A DNA stretch of 61,717 nucleotides from Marinobacter sp. (GTDB lineage: Bacteria > Pseudomonadota > Gammaproteobacteria > Pseudomonadales > Oleiphilaceae), in contig JACIZI010000024.1 of NCBI GenBank assembly GCA_014359475.1, positions 1 to 61,717 of the forward strand, read 5' to 3'. Positions 27,403 through 37,929 of the stretch are shown here, piece after piece. A program made the position numbers and the translations under genes. The notes beneath the pieces were generated by a model. It did not search any database and was not told the DNA's origin. It worked only from the letters and a program-made list of their open reading frames with translations. Numbering within the stretch: position 1 is the stretch's first letter; every line of letters begins with the position of its first letter.

Positions 27403-29262
27403 ATGCTGCAAGATATCCGGAACAACGCCCAGGGCACCATCGCCAAGGTCATTATTGGTTTGTTGATTATTTCGTTATCCATCTGGGGGATGGATGCGAT
27501 TATCGGCGGCTTTTCCGGTGAGCCGGAAGTGGCTACTGTCAACGGCGAAGATATTACCGAGCGGGAGTTTCTGCGGGTGGTGCAAATAGAGAGCCAGCGT
27601 CGCCTCAGGCAGATGGAGCGCCCGGATCCCGCCCTGCTGGATGAGGACCAGATTCGCCAGCAGGTCTTGCAGTCCCTTATCCGCGAAGAAATCCTGAGTC
27701 AGGATGCTGCCAGTCAGGGGCTGATTCTTTCCGAAGCCGATATTGATGCCCTGATTACCCGGATGCCCCGGTTCCAGGTAGATGGCACCTTCAGCCGTGA
27801 CCGGTTTGTCAGCGTTGTCCGTAACATGGGTATGGGTGTGGCCGAATTCCGGCAGTTGTTGCGCAGCCAGTATGTGGTGAACCAGATTCGTAACGGCATT
27901 ATCCAGAGTGCCGTGACCAGCCCCCAGAACGTTCAGCGGCTGTTGAGCCTGCAGAACCAGAGCCGGGACTTTCGCACGGTGACTCTGACGGGAAACACCG
28001 TGAAGGATCAGGTGTCGGTGAGCGACGAGGAAGTTGCCGACTACTATGCGAACAACCAACAGCAGTTCCGTCGACCTGAGCAGGTAAAGGCGCGCTATCT
28101 GGTGCTTTCCCTGGATAGTCTCACGGATGAAGTGACGGTTACTGAGGAAGAAGTGCGATCCCTGTACGAGCAACGTGCAAAAGAGTTGGCAAAGGAAGAG
28201 CGGCGGGCCGCTCATATTCTCATTGAGGACGGTGCTGAAGCCAGTAAAACCATGGACACCATTCAGCAACGCCTCAAAGAAGGTGAAGACTTTGCCGACC
28301 TGGCCGCCGAATACTCCATCGACAGCTTCTCTGCCGAAGATGGAGGCGATCTCGGATTTGCTGGTCGCGGTGTTTATGAGGAGGCCTTTGAAGAAGCGCT
28401 TTACAGCCTGAAGCCTGGTGAAATATCCGAGCCGGTTTCTACCCGCTTTGGTATTCATCTGATTAAACTTCTGGATATCCGCAAGTCCGAAGCGCCGGAA
28501 TTCGCAGCAATGCAAGATGAACTGCGCCGGGAGCTGGCGCGCAAGAAAGCCGGGAGCCGTTTTGCCGAGGCGCGCGCCCAGCTGGCCGACAGTGCCTACA
28601 GTGCGGACAGCCTCGAGGCACCAGCCGAGGAATTCGGACTCGAAGTCCGGGAAGCCGGGGGCATAACGCCTCAGGGCGGACCGCCCCCGTTTGACCATGA
28701 AGGCCTGGTTCGTCAGCTGTTCTCTGCCGATGTCCTGAAAGACGGCTATAATACGGAAGTGATCGACGTGGAAGATAATATGGCCGTTGTGGCCCGCGTT
28801 GCGGAGCACCAACCGGAGCGGGTGCTGCCTCTTGAGGAAGTGAGTAGCGAGATCCGTGGGACGCTGGAAGCGCAGAAGATTCGTGATGCTCTGGCGAATA
28901 AAGCCAAAGCGATCATTGCGGAACTTAAGTCCGGTAGCAGCCTGTCCGATATTCAAGGTGTGAATGCCGGCTGGTCAGAGTTCAGGAATCAGAGTCGCAA
29001 CACTCAGGATCAGGATCCGGTGGTACTGCAGCAAGTGTTTTCCATGCCTCGTCCGAAAGGGGAGGTGCCGGTTTATGACTCTGTTTATACCGGGGAAGGT
29101 ATGGTTATTATCAGTCTCAGCGCTGTCAATGAAGGTGATGGCGAGGCCAGCGATGTTGAAAAACAGCAGTTGAGCCGTTTTCTGATGTCTCTGGCCGGTC
29201 AGCAGGAATACCTGGCTTATCAGGGATTCCTGAGAAACAATGCTGAAGTTGAGCGCCCCTGA
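27403..29262 (+). CDS. ppiD: Periplasmic folding chaperone PpiD (SurA-like PPIase)
   Basis: A membrane-anchored periplasmic chaperone of 619 residues, associated in E. coli with the Sec translocon. One N-terminal transmembrane helix (VIIGLLIISLSIWGMDAII) is followed by a SurA-like N-domain. A parvulin (PPIC) domain spans about residues 265-355 (RAAHILIEDG to TRFGIHLIKLLDI), and a long C-terminal region follows. GAGAAG lies before the ATG. It is the usual neighbour of hupB in gammaproteobacteria. Confidence 0.95.
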   Translation: MLQDIRNNAQGTIAKVIIGLLIISLSIWGMDAIIGGFSGEPEVATVNGEDITEREFLRVVQIESQRRLRQMERPDPALLDEDQIRQQVLQSLIREEILSQDAASQGLILSEADIDALITRMPRFQVDGTFSRDRFVSVVRNMGMGVAEFRQLLRSQYVVNQIRNGIIQSAVTSPQNVQRLLSLQNQSRDFRTVTLTGNTVKDQVSVSDEEVADYYANNQQQFRRPEQVKARYLVLSLDSLTDEVTVTEEEVRSLYEQRAKELAKEERRAAHILIEDGAEASKTMDTIQQRLKEGEDFADLAAEYSIDSFSAEDGGDLGFAGRGVYEEAFEEALYSLKPGEISEPVSTRFGIHLIKLLDIRKSEAPEFAAMQDELRRELARKKAGSRFAEARAQLADSAYSADSLEAPAEEFGLEVREAGGITPQGGPPPFDHEGLVRQLFSADVLKDGYNTEVIDVEDNMAVVARVAEHQPERVLPLEEVSSEIRGTLEAQKIRDALANKAKAIIAELKSGSSLSDIQGVNAGWSEFRNQSRNTQDQDPVVLQQVFSMPRPKGEVPVYDSVYTGEGMVIISLSAVNEGDGEASDVEKQQLSRFLMSLAGQQEYLAYQGFLRNNAEVERP

Positions 29263-29333
29263 CCATACCGGCTTGGAATAGTGCCCCTGCAGTGTCATTA
29301 TCATAAGCATGACTCTGGAATCGGGGGAATCCC

Positions 29334-30809
29334 ATGGAAGATCCTGACAGTACCCGCTGTGACCTGATCGTGTTCGGGGCCATGGGGGACCTGGCCCAAC
29401 GCAAGCTGTTCCCGGCTCTGTATCAGCTTTACCGCGCCGGACTTCTGCACCGGGCCAGCCGTGTGCTGGCTCTGGCCCGCAGGGACCTGGATACCGGATC
29501 GGCTCGCCAGGAAATGCTTGGCAAGCTGGAGTGCCATGTCCGGCCGAATGATTTTGACAAAGATGATGCAGGTCGCTTTCTGGAGAAGGTCGACTATCGT
29601 CAGCTGGACATTAACGATGTTGATGCCTTCGTTGAGCTGGATCACTGGCGGGGCGACGACCGGGGCAACCTGATTGTTTACATGGCGACCCCGCCGTCTC
29701 TTTACGGAACCATCTCCCGTCACTTGCGCAGCGCCCAATGCTGTAATCAGAACACACGGGTGGTGGTGGAGAAGCCCATAGGCCATGACCTGGAATCTTC
29801 CCGGGTGATCAACGACGAGCTGGCAGCGGTCTACCGTGAGAATCAGCTTTTCCGGATAGATCACTATCTGGGCAAGGAGACCGTGCAGAATCTCATTGCC
29901 CTGCGGTTTGCCAATAATCTGTTTGCGTCCCAGTGGGACCAGAACCACATCTCGCATGTTGAAATCACCGTTGCGGAGAGTGTTGGCATAGAGAGCCGCT
30001 GGGGGTACTTCGATCAGGCCGGCCAGATCCGGGATATGATTCAGAACCACCTGTTGCAGCTGTTATGCCTGATTGCCATGGACCCCCCGGCTGACCTTTC
30101 CGCAGACAGTATTCGCGATGAAAAGGTAAAGATTCTCAAGGCCCTGCGTCAGATGACGCCGGAACTGATGAATACTCATGTAGTCCGCGGTCAGTACACC
30201 GCGGGTAACAGCGAGGGCAGGCCGGTGCCCGGCTATCGGGAGGAAAAGGGTGCTGACCCCGGCAGCCAGACCGAAACCTTCGTGGCCCTGAAAGTCGAGA
30301 TCGAGAACTGGCGCTGGTCCGGGGTGCCATTCTACATTCGCACCGGGAAACGGTTGCCGGAAAAACTCTCGCGGATCATTATTCACTTCAAGCCGGCACC
30401 TCATTACATCTTCGACCCGGATCAACAGCACCTGGCCAACAACAAGCTGATCATCCGGCTGCAGCCGGATGAAGGCATGGCTCTGCAGATCCTTACCAAG
30501 GAGCACGGTCTGGACAAGGGGATGCGGCTGCGCCAGGGACCGCTGGAACTGACATTTTCCGAAACCTTTGGCCACGACCGGATCCCGGATGCTTATGAGC
30601 GGTTACTCTGGGAGGTGATGAAAGGTAATCAGTACCTGTTCGTCCGCCGGGATGAGGTGGAGTATGCCTGGCGCTGGGTCGACCGCGTAATTGCCAACTG
30701 GCAGGCCAGCGGCGAGCCACCCAAACGTTATACTGCCGGAACCTGGGGTCCGGTGGCTTCCATTGCCATGATTACCCGGGATGGCAGGAGCTGGTATGAA
30801 GATGCCTGA
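29334..30809 (+). CDS. zwf: Glucose-6-phosphate 1-dehydrogenase
   Basis: Oxidises glucose-6-phosphate to 6-phosphogluconolactone, making NADPH; entry to the Entner-Doudoroff and pentose phosphate routes. The 491 residues carry the coenzyme motif [15 protein letters not shown], the catalytic RIDHYLGKE and [11 protein letters not shown]. First gene of zwf-pgl-eda-edd. No hexR gene is adjacent and I saw no HexR-like palindrome in the 71-base upstream gap, so its control may differ from Pseudomonas or lie elsewhere. Confidence 0.97.
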   Translation: MEDPDSTRCDLIVFGAMGDLAQRKLFPALYQLYRAGLLHRASRVLALARRDLDTGSARQEMLGKLECHVRPNDFDKDDAGRFLEKVDYRQLDINDVDAFVELDHWRGDDRGNLIVYMATPPSLYGTISRHLRSAQCCNQNTRVVVEKPIGHDLESSRVINDELAAVYRENQLFRIDHYLGKETVQNLIALRFANNLFASQWDQNHISHVEITVAESVGIESRWGYFDQAGQIRDMIQNHLLQLLCLIAMDPPADLSADSIRDEKVKILKALRQMTPELMNTHVVRGQYTAGNSEGRPVPGYREEKGADPGSQTETFVALKVEIENWRWSGVPFYIRTGKRLPEKLSRIIIHFKPAPHYIFDPDQQHLANNKLIIRLQPDEGMALQILTKEHGLDKGMRLRQGPLELTFSETFGHDRIPDAYERLLWEVMKGNQYLFVRRDEVEYAWRWVDRVIANWQASGEPPKRYTAGTWGPVASIAMITRDGRSWYEDA

Positions 30810-31512
30810 TTTTACCTTGCCCGATGGAGTGGTGTTCTATAGGGGCGACACTCCTGAGCAGCTGGCTGACCGCCTGGCGGCGACCATCGCCGCGGAGCTG
30901 GAACAGCGGTTGGCCGTGGCACCCGGGGCAAGCCTGGTTCTCTCGGGTGGTAAGACACCTGTTCCCCTGTTCCATGCTCTGCGGGAAAAACCTCTGGACT
31001 GGTCCAGGCTGGATGTGTCGCTGGCGGATGAGCGCTGGGTTGCGGAAACCGATGCCCGGAGCAATGCTGCCCTGTTGCGGGAGCATCTGTTGCAGGGAGC
31101 GTCGGCCCAGGCCCGCTTTGTCCCACTCAAGCAGCCCGGTGAACTCCCGGAAGCGGCGCTGCCGGCCATTGAGCGGGCTCTGAATTCCTTTGCATGGCCA
31201 CCGGATGTCCTGGTGCTGGGGATGGGCAATGACGGACACACCGCCTCCCTTTTCCCGGATGCCCCGGAATTGCCTGCCGCCCTGGAAGATAGCCAGGCAC
31301 GGGTTCTGGTGATGCGTCCTCCTTCACAGCCCCTGGCCAGGGTGACCCTTTCACCGTCGCTGCTGGCATCTGCCCGATTTACGGCATTACTGATCCAGGG
31401 TGACGATAAGCTGCAAACTCTTGCCCGTGCCTGCGGGAACCCGCAGGCGATAATAGAGATGCCGGTCCGCCTGTTTCTCCGACCCGGACTGCACATTTAC
31501 TGGTGCCCCTGA
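30796..31512 (+). CDS. pgl: 6-phosphogluconolactonase
   Basis: Hydrolyses 6-phosphogluconolactone. From the ATG at 30796 (AGGAG a few bases upstream) it has 238 residues; an ATG at 30781 is possible but has no good ribosome-binding site. Motifs [19 protein letters not shown] and [13 protein letters not shown] define the NagB/DevB-like fold. It overlaps the end of zwf by 14 bases, so translation is likely coupled. Confidence 0.93.
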   Translation: MKMPDFTLPDGVVFYRGDTPEQLADRLAATIAAELEQRLAVAPGASLVLSGGKTPVPLFHALREKPLDWSRLDVSLADERWVAETDARSNAALLREHLLQGASAQARFVPLKQPGELPEAALPAIERALNSFAWPPDVLVLGMGNDGHTASLFPDAPELPAALEDSQARVLVMRPPSQPLARVTLSPSLLASARFTALLIQGDDKLQTLARACGNPQAIIEMPVRLFLRPGLHIYWCP

Positions 31513-31534
31513 GGGCCATTATCCGGAGTGCGCT

Positions 31535-32218
31535 ATGCCTACATTGTCTGATGACCATCAGGAACGTATCCGCCACTTGCTGGCCATGTCACCGGTGATG
31601 CCGGTGATTACCATTCGGCGGGCGGAACAGGCTCTGCCCCTTTGCCAGGCACTGGTGGACGGGGGCATCCGGGTGCTGGAGATTACTTTGCGGACCCCCG
31701 AAGGTCTGGATGCGATTCGCCGGCTCAGGGCAGCCATGCCGGATGATGTATGGGTCGGGGCCGGCACCGTCGTCAGCCGGCACCAATACCGGGACGCCGA
31801 GCAGGCGGGAGCCGATTTTGTGGTCAGTCCGGGATCCACGAATCCATTGCTGGATTTTGCGGTGACCGCTTCGATTCCCCTGCTTCCGGGGATTTCCACC
31901 GTGTCGGAGCTGATGGTCGGCTACAACCTGGGGTACCGGGCTTTCAAGTTCTTTCCCGCCGAAGTATCTGGTGGCATGCCCGCCCTGCGCGCCTTCGCGG
32001 GTCCGTTTCCCGATGTGCGGTTCTGTCCCACCGGTGGTGTCACGCGGGAGCTGGCAGATCAGTATCTGGCGCTCGACAATGTGGTGGCGGTGGGGGGCAG
32101 CTGGCTGACCCCGGACAAACTGGTCGAGGCAGGCGACTGGCAAGGTGTGCGGGCGCACGCTGCGGAAGCCCTGCGCACCCTCGGCCCCGGTCTCCGTCCG
32201 GGCAAGGAACCTGAATAG
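31535..32218 (+). CDS. eda: KDPG aldolase
   Basis: Cleaves 2-keto-3-deoxy-6-phosphogluconate to pyruvate and glyceraldehyde-3-phosphate. The 227-residue TIM barrel carries MPVITIRR at the start, the EITLRTP block, a VGAGTV strand and the Schiff-base Lys in [10 protein letters not shown]. It lies 22 bases after pgl and 11 bases before edd, so all four genes read as one operon. Confidence 0.96.
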   Translation: MPTLSDDHQERIRHLLAMSPVMPVITIRRAEQALPLCQALVDGGIRVLEITLRTPEGLDAIRRLRAAMPDDVWVGAGTVVSRHQYRDAEQAGADFVVSPGSTNPLLDFAVTASIPLLPGISTVSELMVGYNLGYRAFKFFPAEVSGGMPALRAFAGPFPDVRFCPTGGVTRELADQYLALDNVVAVGGSWLTPDKLVEAGDWQGVRAHAAEALRTLGPGLRPGKEPE

Positions 32219-32229
32219 GAGGTTATTCC

Positions 32230-34047
32230 ATGCATAGCAAGGTAAAGCAGGTCACCGACCGGATCCGTAAACGCAGTGTGGACTCCCGGAAATCCTATCT
32301 GGAACGGCTGGCCCAGTTACGCAGCGATGGCCCTCACCGGGCCAGCCTTTCCTGCGGTAATCTCGCTCACGGGTTTGCCGGTTGTGAGCCGGGGGACAAG
32401 AACACCCTGCGGCTGATGAACCAGGCCAATATCGCCATGGTGTCCGCCTATAACGACATGCTCTCTGCTCACAAACCCTACGAGGGCTTTCCGGATATTA
32501 TCCGGGAGGCGGCCCACGGCATGGGGTCTGTGGCCCAGTTTGCCGGTGGCACACCCGCCATGTGTGATGGAGTGACCCAGGGCCAGCCTGGCATGGAACT
32601 GAGTCTGTTTTCCCGGGATGTGATTGCCATGAGCACCGCAGTGGCACTGACTCACAATATGTTCGATGGTGCCTTGCTGCTGGGGATCTGCGACAAGATT
32701 GTGCCGGGATTGCTGATCGGTGCGCTGGGGTTTGGTCACCTGCCTGTGGTGCTGGTGCCGGGAGGGCCCATGCCCTCGGGGTTGCCGAATAGCGAGAAAC
32801 AGCGTATCCGTCAGCTGTATGCAGAAGGCCGGGTTGACCGGGAAGAGTTGCTGGAGGCGGAAAGCCGTTCCTACCACAGTCCCGGCACCTGTACCTTCTA
32901 TGGCACCGCCAACAGCAATCAGTTGCTGGTAGAGGTTATGGGACTGCATTTGCCCGGGGCTGCGTTTGTGCACCCCGGAACCGAATTGCGTGATGCCCTG
33001 ACCCGCGCGGCCACCGAACAGGTGATTCGCCTGTCCGCCCCGTCCGGTGGCCGCCTCGGACTGGGTGAGATGGTGGATGAAAAAGCCATCGTTAATGCCC
33101 TGGTGGCACTGCTGGCGACGGGTGGGTCCACTAACCATACCATGCACTGGGTGGCCATAGCCCGGGCGGCGGGCATTATCATTGACTGGGATGACTTTGC
33201 CGACCTTTCCAAAGTGGTGCCTTCCATGACGCGCATCTATCCCAACGGCCAGGAGGATATCAATGCTTTCCACGAGGCCGGCGGCACGCCTTATCTGATC
33301 CGCGAGTTGCTGTCCGCAGGACTACTGCACGAGGACGTGCTGACTGTCATTGGCGAGGGACTGTCCGCATACACCAGGACACCCACCCTGCTGGATGACA
33401 AGCTGGTATGGCAACCCGCCCCCGAGACCAGCGGTAATCCCGGGGTGCTCAGCAGTGCAGAAAATCCGTTCGCACCGGACGGAGGCTTGCGGGTTCTCGA
33501 AGGTAATCTCGGCCGCGCGGTGATCAAGGTGTCGGCGGTGGCCCCGGAGCATTACCGGGTATCCGCGCCAGCGGTCGTGTTCGATGACCAGAATCAGCTG
33601 AAAGCCGCATTTGAAGCCGGTGAACTGGACCGGGATTGTGTCGTGGTGGTGCGCTATCAGGGCGTTCGTGCCAACGGCATGCCGGAGCTGCACAAACTGA
33701 CGCCCTACCTGGGGGTGTTGCAGGATCGGGGGTATCGGGTGGCCCTGGTAACCGACGGCCGTATGTCTGGTGCATCCGGTAAGGTACCTGCGGCGATTCA
33801 CCTGTATCCGGAGGGACTTCGGGGCGGTAATATCAGCAAGATTCGCGATGGCGATCTTGTGACGCTGGATGCCGATGCGGGCACGATTCAGGTGGAACTG
33901 GACGAAACAGCGCTGACCGAGCGTACGGCGGCTCCCTTTGCAGGGGAAGACCACCGGTGGGGTTATGGCCGTGAGCTGTTCGGCTGGATGCGCCGGGGTG
34001 CCAGTCATCCGGAGCAGGGCGCAAGCAGTTTCTGGAATCCTGAATAG
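32230..34047 (+). CDS. edd: 6-phosphogluconate dehydratase
   Basis: Dehydrates 6-phosphogluconate to KDPG, the defining Entner-Doudoroff step. The protein has 605 residues of the IlvD/Edd family. Iron-sulfur cysteines are visible in [26 protein letters not shown] and [10 protein letters not shown]. The family blocks [15 protein letters not shown] and [20 protein letters not shown] are complete. AGGAGGT precedes the ATG. Last gene of the ED operon. Confidence 0.97.
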   Translation: MHSKVKQVTDRIRKRSVDSRKSYLERLAQLRSDGPHRASLSCGNLAHGFAGCEPGDKNTLRLMNQANIAMVSAYNDMLSAHKPYEGFPDIIREAAHGMGSVAQFAGGTPAMCDGVTQGQPGMELSLFSRDVIAMSTAVALTHNMFDGALLLGICDKIVPGLLIGALGFGHLPVVLVPGGPMPSGLPNSEKQRIRQLYAEGRVDREELLEAESRSYHSPGTCTFYGTANSNQLLVEVMGLHLPGAAFVHPGTELRDALTRAATEQVIRLSAPSGGRLGLGEMVDEKAIVNALVALLATGGSTNHTMHWVAIARAAGIIIDWDDFADLSKVVPSMTRIYPNGQEDINAFHEAGGTPYLIRELLSAGLLHEDVLTVIGEGLSAYTRTPTLLDDKLVWQPAPETSGNPGVLSSAENPFAPDGGLRVLEGNLGRAVIKVSAVAPEHYRVSAPAVVFDDQNQLKAAFEAGELDRDCVVVVRYQGVRANGMPELHKLTPYLGVLQDRGYRVALVTDGRMSGASGKVPAAIHLYPEGLRGGNISKIRDGDLVTLDADAGTIQVELDETALTERTAAPFAGEDHRWGYGRELFGWMRRGASHPEQGASSFWNPE

Positions 34048-34129
34048 CCAGAGCCGTAACCTGGTTCTGAAGACCATTGAGTGCAGCGGAATGAGACGTG
34101 AGCGTTTATGGAGGTAAGCTGAGGCATTG

Positions 34130-34729
34130 ATGGGGCAGCACAGGTTATTACCTTTCAGGGAACTGGTCGAGCAGGTCCGTAACTGTCGAATCTGCGAGGA
34201 TGTGTTGCCCTGCGGGCCGCGGCCGGTCATCCAGATGAGCCCCGGTTCCCGTATCCTGGTGGTCGGGCAGGCACCCGGTCGGAAGGTTCATGAAACGGGC
34301 CTGCCGTTTAACGATCCCAGTGGTGACCGTCTCCGGGACTGGATGGGGGTAACCCGGGATCAGTTCTACGATGAGCGCACCATGGCAATACTGCCTATGG
34401 GGTTCTGTTACCCGGGAACCGGCAGATCCGGTGACCTGCCACCGCGCCCTGAATGCGCGCCGGCCTGGCGGGAAACGCTGCTGGCCCGGTTGGAAGCGGT
34501 GGAACTGACACTGGTTATCGGCCGTTATGCCCACGACTGGCATCTGACCAATGCGTCGGCAAAGGTCACCGAGAATGTCCGCCAATGGCGGGATCACTGG
34601 CCGGGCGTGTTGCCGCTGCCTCATCCGAGTCCCCGCAATAATCTCTGGTTGCGGCGTAATCCCTGGTTTGAAGATGAGGTGGTGCCGGCCTTGCAGCAGC
34701 GGGTGGGAGAGCTGTTAGGCCGGGATTAA
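34130..34729 (+). CDS. Uracil-DNA glycosylase superfamily protein (COG1573-like)
   Basis: About 199 residues. The motif VGQAPGRKVHETGLPFNDPSGDRL corresponds to the UDG water-activating motif region, and PHPSPRN to the DNA-intercalating motif B. Four Cys (NCRIC, GFC, PEC) resemble the iron-sulfur pattern of family-4/5 enzymes. The short length and the divergent motif A make real uracil excision uncertain. Two adjacent start codons (34127 and 34130) are possible. Its 3' end overlaps the facing glpD by 15 bases. Confidence 0.82.
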   Translation: MGQHRLLPFRELVEQVRNCRICEDVLPCGPRPVIQMSPGSRILVVGQAPGRKVHETGLPFNDPSGDRLRDWMGVTRDQFYDERTMAILPMGFCYPGTGRSGDLPPRPECAPAWRETLLARLEAVELTLVIGRYAHDWHLTNASAKVTENVRQWRDHWPGVLPLPHPSPRNNLWLRRNPWFEDEVVPALQQRVGELLGRD

Positions 34730-36232
34730 TCTCGTCAGCTGTGTCTTGAGATATTTTTCCAGGCCCCGTACCTGCTCCGGAGTGGCAAACAGCCCTTGTT
34801 TGGTGCGTCGCCAGAGGATGTCCTCGGCACTGCGCGCCCATTCGTTCTCAACCAGGTAGTCCACCTCCCGGGCGGTCAGGTCGGCGGCAAAGCAGGGGCC
34901 CAAATCTTCGAAGCTGTTGCTGTCGCCGATCACCTTGAAGGCCAGGGTGCCGTAGGTCCTCACCAGCCTGCGGGCAAAAGCGTCCGGCAGCCAGGGATAC
35001 CGGTGCCGCAGCGAGGTCGCCAGGTCCTCCTGGCTGGTGAAATTACCTCCCGGCAGAACCGCATGGCGGGTCCAGGGCTTGCTGCTGCGGGGAAAGTACT
35101 GGCACAACCGGTTGGTGGCGGCCTCCGCCAGTCTGCGATAGGTGGTGATCTTGCCGCCGAAAACCGAAATCAGCGGTGCCTTTCCTTTCGGCTCGTCCAC
35201 CTCAAAGCTGTAATCCCTGGACACTGCCTTGGCGTCTTTGCCGTCTTCCTCGATCAGCGGGCGCACCCCCGAGTAGCTCCAGACAATATCCCTGGCGGTC
35301 AGTTGCCGGCGGAAATACTGATTCACGATGGCCAGCAGGTATTGGATTTCCTCATCGGAGATGGTGGCCTTTGAGGGGTCGTCCTGGTAATCAACATCGG
35401 TGGTACCGATCAGCGAGAAATGCTCCTCGTAGGGAATCACAAAGACAATCCGTTCGTCCTCGTTCTGCAGAATATAGGCTTCGGTTCCGCGATTCAGGCG
35501 CGGCACCACAATGTGGCTGCCTTTGACCATGCGGATCTGGCGGGGGGGCGGTGTGTGCATGGCATCGCTGAATAACCGGCTGACCCAGGGGCCGGTGGCG
35601 TTGACGACCGCCTTTGCCCGTATGCGGTGCCCACGACCTGCAAGCCGGTCGTCCAGATCGACCAACCAGTAATCCGCCTGCCGCTCGGCACGGCTGCAGC
35701 GGGTTCGGGTCAGGATGGTGGCTCCCAGTGTACTGGCCTTGCGGGCAGTAAGTACCACCAGACGGGCATCATCCACCCAGCCATCGGAGTATTCGAAGCC
35801 CCTGTTGATCTCCGGCTTCAGGGGGTCGTCGGTGGTGAACTCGATACTTCGGGAGCCGGGCAGCAATTCCCGTCTGGCCAGATGGTCATACAGAAACAGG
35901 CCGGTGCGGATCATCCAGGCCGGGCGAAGATGGGGTCGGTGGGGCAGTCGGAAACGCATGGGCCACATGATGTGGGGCGCGTTGCCCATCAGGGATTCCC
36001 GCTCGGCCAGGGCTTTGCGTACCAGCCGGAATTCGTAGTGTTCCAGGTAGCGCAGGCCCCCGTGAATCAGCTTGCTGCTGTTCGAGGAGGTGGCAGACGC
36101 CAGATCGTTCATTTCACACAGCAGTACCTTGAGGCCTCGGCCGGCGGCATCCATGGCGATGCCGGTGCCGTTGACTCCGCCGCCGACAATGACAACATCA
36201 AACAGCTCGTTCTCTGCCAAACTTTCAGTCAT
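34715..36232 (-). CDS. glpD: Aerobic glycerol-3-phosphate dehydrogenase
   Basis: FAD-dependent, membrane-associated enzyme of 505 residues that oxidises glycerol-3-phosphate to DHAP and passes electrons to ubiquinone. The dinucleotide-binding GGGVNGTGIAMDAAGRG is at the N-terminus. LIHGGLRYLEHYEFRLVRKAL, GPWVSRLF and the C-terminal DAO_C domain are intact. It is divergent from glpK across 146 bases. No glpR or glpF lies next to it. Confidence 0.97.
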   Translation of the reverse strand: MTESLAENELFDVVIVGGGVNGTGIAMDAAGRGLKVLLCEMNDLASATSSNSSKLIHGGLRYLEHYEFRLVRKALAERESLMGNAPHIMWPMRFRLPHRPHLRPAWMIRTGLFLYDHLARRELLPGSRSIEFTTDDPLKPEINRGFEYSDGWVDDARLVVLTARKASTLGATILTRTRCSRAERQADYWLVDLDDRLAGRGHRIRAKAVVNATGPWVSRLFSDAMHTPPPRQIRMVKGSHIVVPRLNRGTEAYILQNEDERIVFVIPYEEHFSLIGTTDVDYQDDPSKATISDEEIQYLLAIVNQYFRRQLTARDIVWSYSGVRPLIEEDGKDAKAVSRDYSFEVDEPKGKAPLISVFGGKITTYRRLAEAATNRLCQYFPRSSKPWTRHAVLPGGNFTSQEDLATSLRHRYPWLPDAFARRLVRTYGTLAFKVIGDSNSFEDLGPCFAADLTAREVDYLVENEWARSAEDILWRRTKQGLFATPEQVRGLEKYLKTQLTRLIPA

Positions 36233-36378
36233 GACCCTTCCCTGCCGCTGCGGATGGTTTTGCTCTCCGATTCAGTTATGATCGGATCTGGTGGCGCGTT
36301 TGGTTAACCCGAGCGGGCCACCAAGGCTCCCAAGTTATCAGTAATGCAACAAAAATAACCAGTGAGGATTATACTGCC

Positions 36379-37866
36379 ATGTCAGAACTGCTGCTCGCCA
36401 TCGACCAGGGAACCACCAGCTCCCGGGCTATCCTGTTCGAAAAGGATGGCAGTATCCGCGCGACCGGTCAGCAGGAATTTCCCCAGCACTTTCCGGCCGA
36501 TGGCTGGGTGGAGCATGATCCGGAGGATATCTGGCAATCCACGCTGGCCACCATCGAGGAAGCCGCAAAGGGGCTGAAGAAGGAGGATTCCCTGGCGGCG
36601 GTGGGTATCACCAATCAGCGGGAAACGACACTGGTGTGGGACCGCAATACCGGCGAGCCCGTTTGCCGGGCGATCGTCTGGCAGGACCGCAGAACCTCGG
36701 TTTTCTGTGAGGCGTTACGCAGTGCCAATCGGGAGCCTCTGGTGCAGAGCAAAACCGGCCTGCTGCTTGACCCCTATTTTTCCGCCACCAAGTTGCGCTG
36801 GATTCTGGATAACATAGAGGGAGCCAGAGAGCGGGCAGAGAAGGGCGAACTGGCGTTCGGAACCGTCGATACCTTCCTGTTGTGGCGGCTCACTGGTGGC
36901 CGTCATCATCGCACCGATGCCACCAATGCCAGCCGCACCCTGTTGTTCAATATCCACACCCAGGACTGGGACGAGGAACTGCTCCAGTTGTTCGGTATTC
37001 CCCGCTCTATGTTACCGGAGGTGCTGGATTCTGCCGCGGATTTTGGCCGGATCGAGGCAGATTGTGCCGTCCGCGGATACCACGTGATGGGTATGGCCGG
37101 TGATCAGCATGCGGCTCTGTTTGGTCAGACGTGCTTTGCGCCGGGCATGGCCAAAAGCACCTACGGTACCGGGTGCTTTCTGGTGATGAATACCGGCGAA
37201 GAGCCGATTCTCTCCGAGCACCGCATGCTGACGACCATGGCCTACCGGCTCAACGGTAAACCCACCTATGCCCTTGAGGGCAGTATATTCATTGCCGGCG
37301 CCGCCATTCAGTGGCTGCGGGATGGTTTGAAGCTGATCGATGTGGCGGACGAATCTGAGGATCACGCCACCGAAACCCCTGAGGACCATGGGGTCTATCT
37401 GGTGCCAGCCTTTACGGGCCTGGGGGCACCCTACTGGGACCCGGATGCCCGGGGGGCTATTTTCGGCCTGACCCGCAACACCGGTATTCGGGAAATCGTC
37501 ACTGCCGGTTTACAGTCGGTGTGTTACCAGACCAAGGACCTGCAAAAAGCCATGGAAAAGGATGGCATGCGCCCGGTGAACCTGCGGGTGGATGGGGGCA
37601 TGGTGGTGAATAACTGGTTTCTGCAGTTTTTGTCCGACCTTCTGGGGGTATCCGTAGAGCGCCCCCGGATAATAGAAACAACCGCACTGGGGGTCGCTTA
37701 TCTGGCGGGGTTGCAGGCCGGTGTTTATCAGTCCCTCAATGAACTGTCGGACATGTGGCGTTGTGACCGGGCCTTCCATCCGACAATGTCCAAGATTGAC
37801 CGTGACCGGCTCTATAAAGGGTGGGTCGGGGTTGTTGCTAAACTACAGCATGAAACCGGAGAATGA
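36379..37866 (+). CDS. glpK: Glycerol kinase
   Basis: Phosphorylates glycerol to glycerol-3-phosphate. The 495-residue FGGY kinase shows [12 protein letters not shown] at the N-terminus, the GITNQRETT block, [12 protein letters not shown] and [15 protein letters not shown] lies upstream of the ATG. In the glpD-glpK gap an inverted repeat GGTGGC/GCCACC (36290-36322) is the only obvious structure; whether a regulator uses it is unknown. Confidence 0.97.
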   Translation: MSELLLAIDQGTTSSRAILFEKDGSIRATGQQEFPQHFPADGWVEHDPEDIWQSTLATIEEAAKGLKKEDSLAAVGITNQRETTLVWDRNTGEPVCRAIVWQDRRTSVFCEALRSANREPLVQSKTGLLLDPYFSATKLRWILDNIEGARERAEKGELAFGTVDTFLLWRLTGGRHHRTDATNASRTLLFNIHTQDWDEELLQLFGIPRSMLPEVLDSAADFGRIEADCAVRGYHVMGMAGDQHAALFGQTCFAPGMAKSTYGTGCFLVMNTGEEPILSEHRMLTTMAYRLNGKPTYALEGSIFIAGAAIQWLRDGLKLIDVADESEDHATETPEDHGVYLVPAFTGLGAPYWDPDARGAIFGLTRNTGIREIVTAGLQSVCYQTKDLQKAMEKDGMRPVNLRVDGGMVVNNWFLQFLSDLLGVSVERPRIIETTALGVAYLAGLQAGVYQSLNELSDMWRCDRAFHPTMSKIDRDRLYKGWVGVVAKLQHETGE

Positions 37867-37929
37867 GTTTATAAGCCGGCTTCGTTACCCGATTGAACCG
37901 GTATCCGGCTGAGTGAGGAAGTCTGACTT

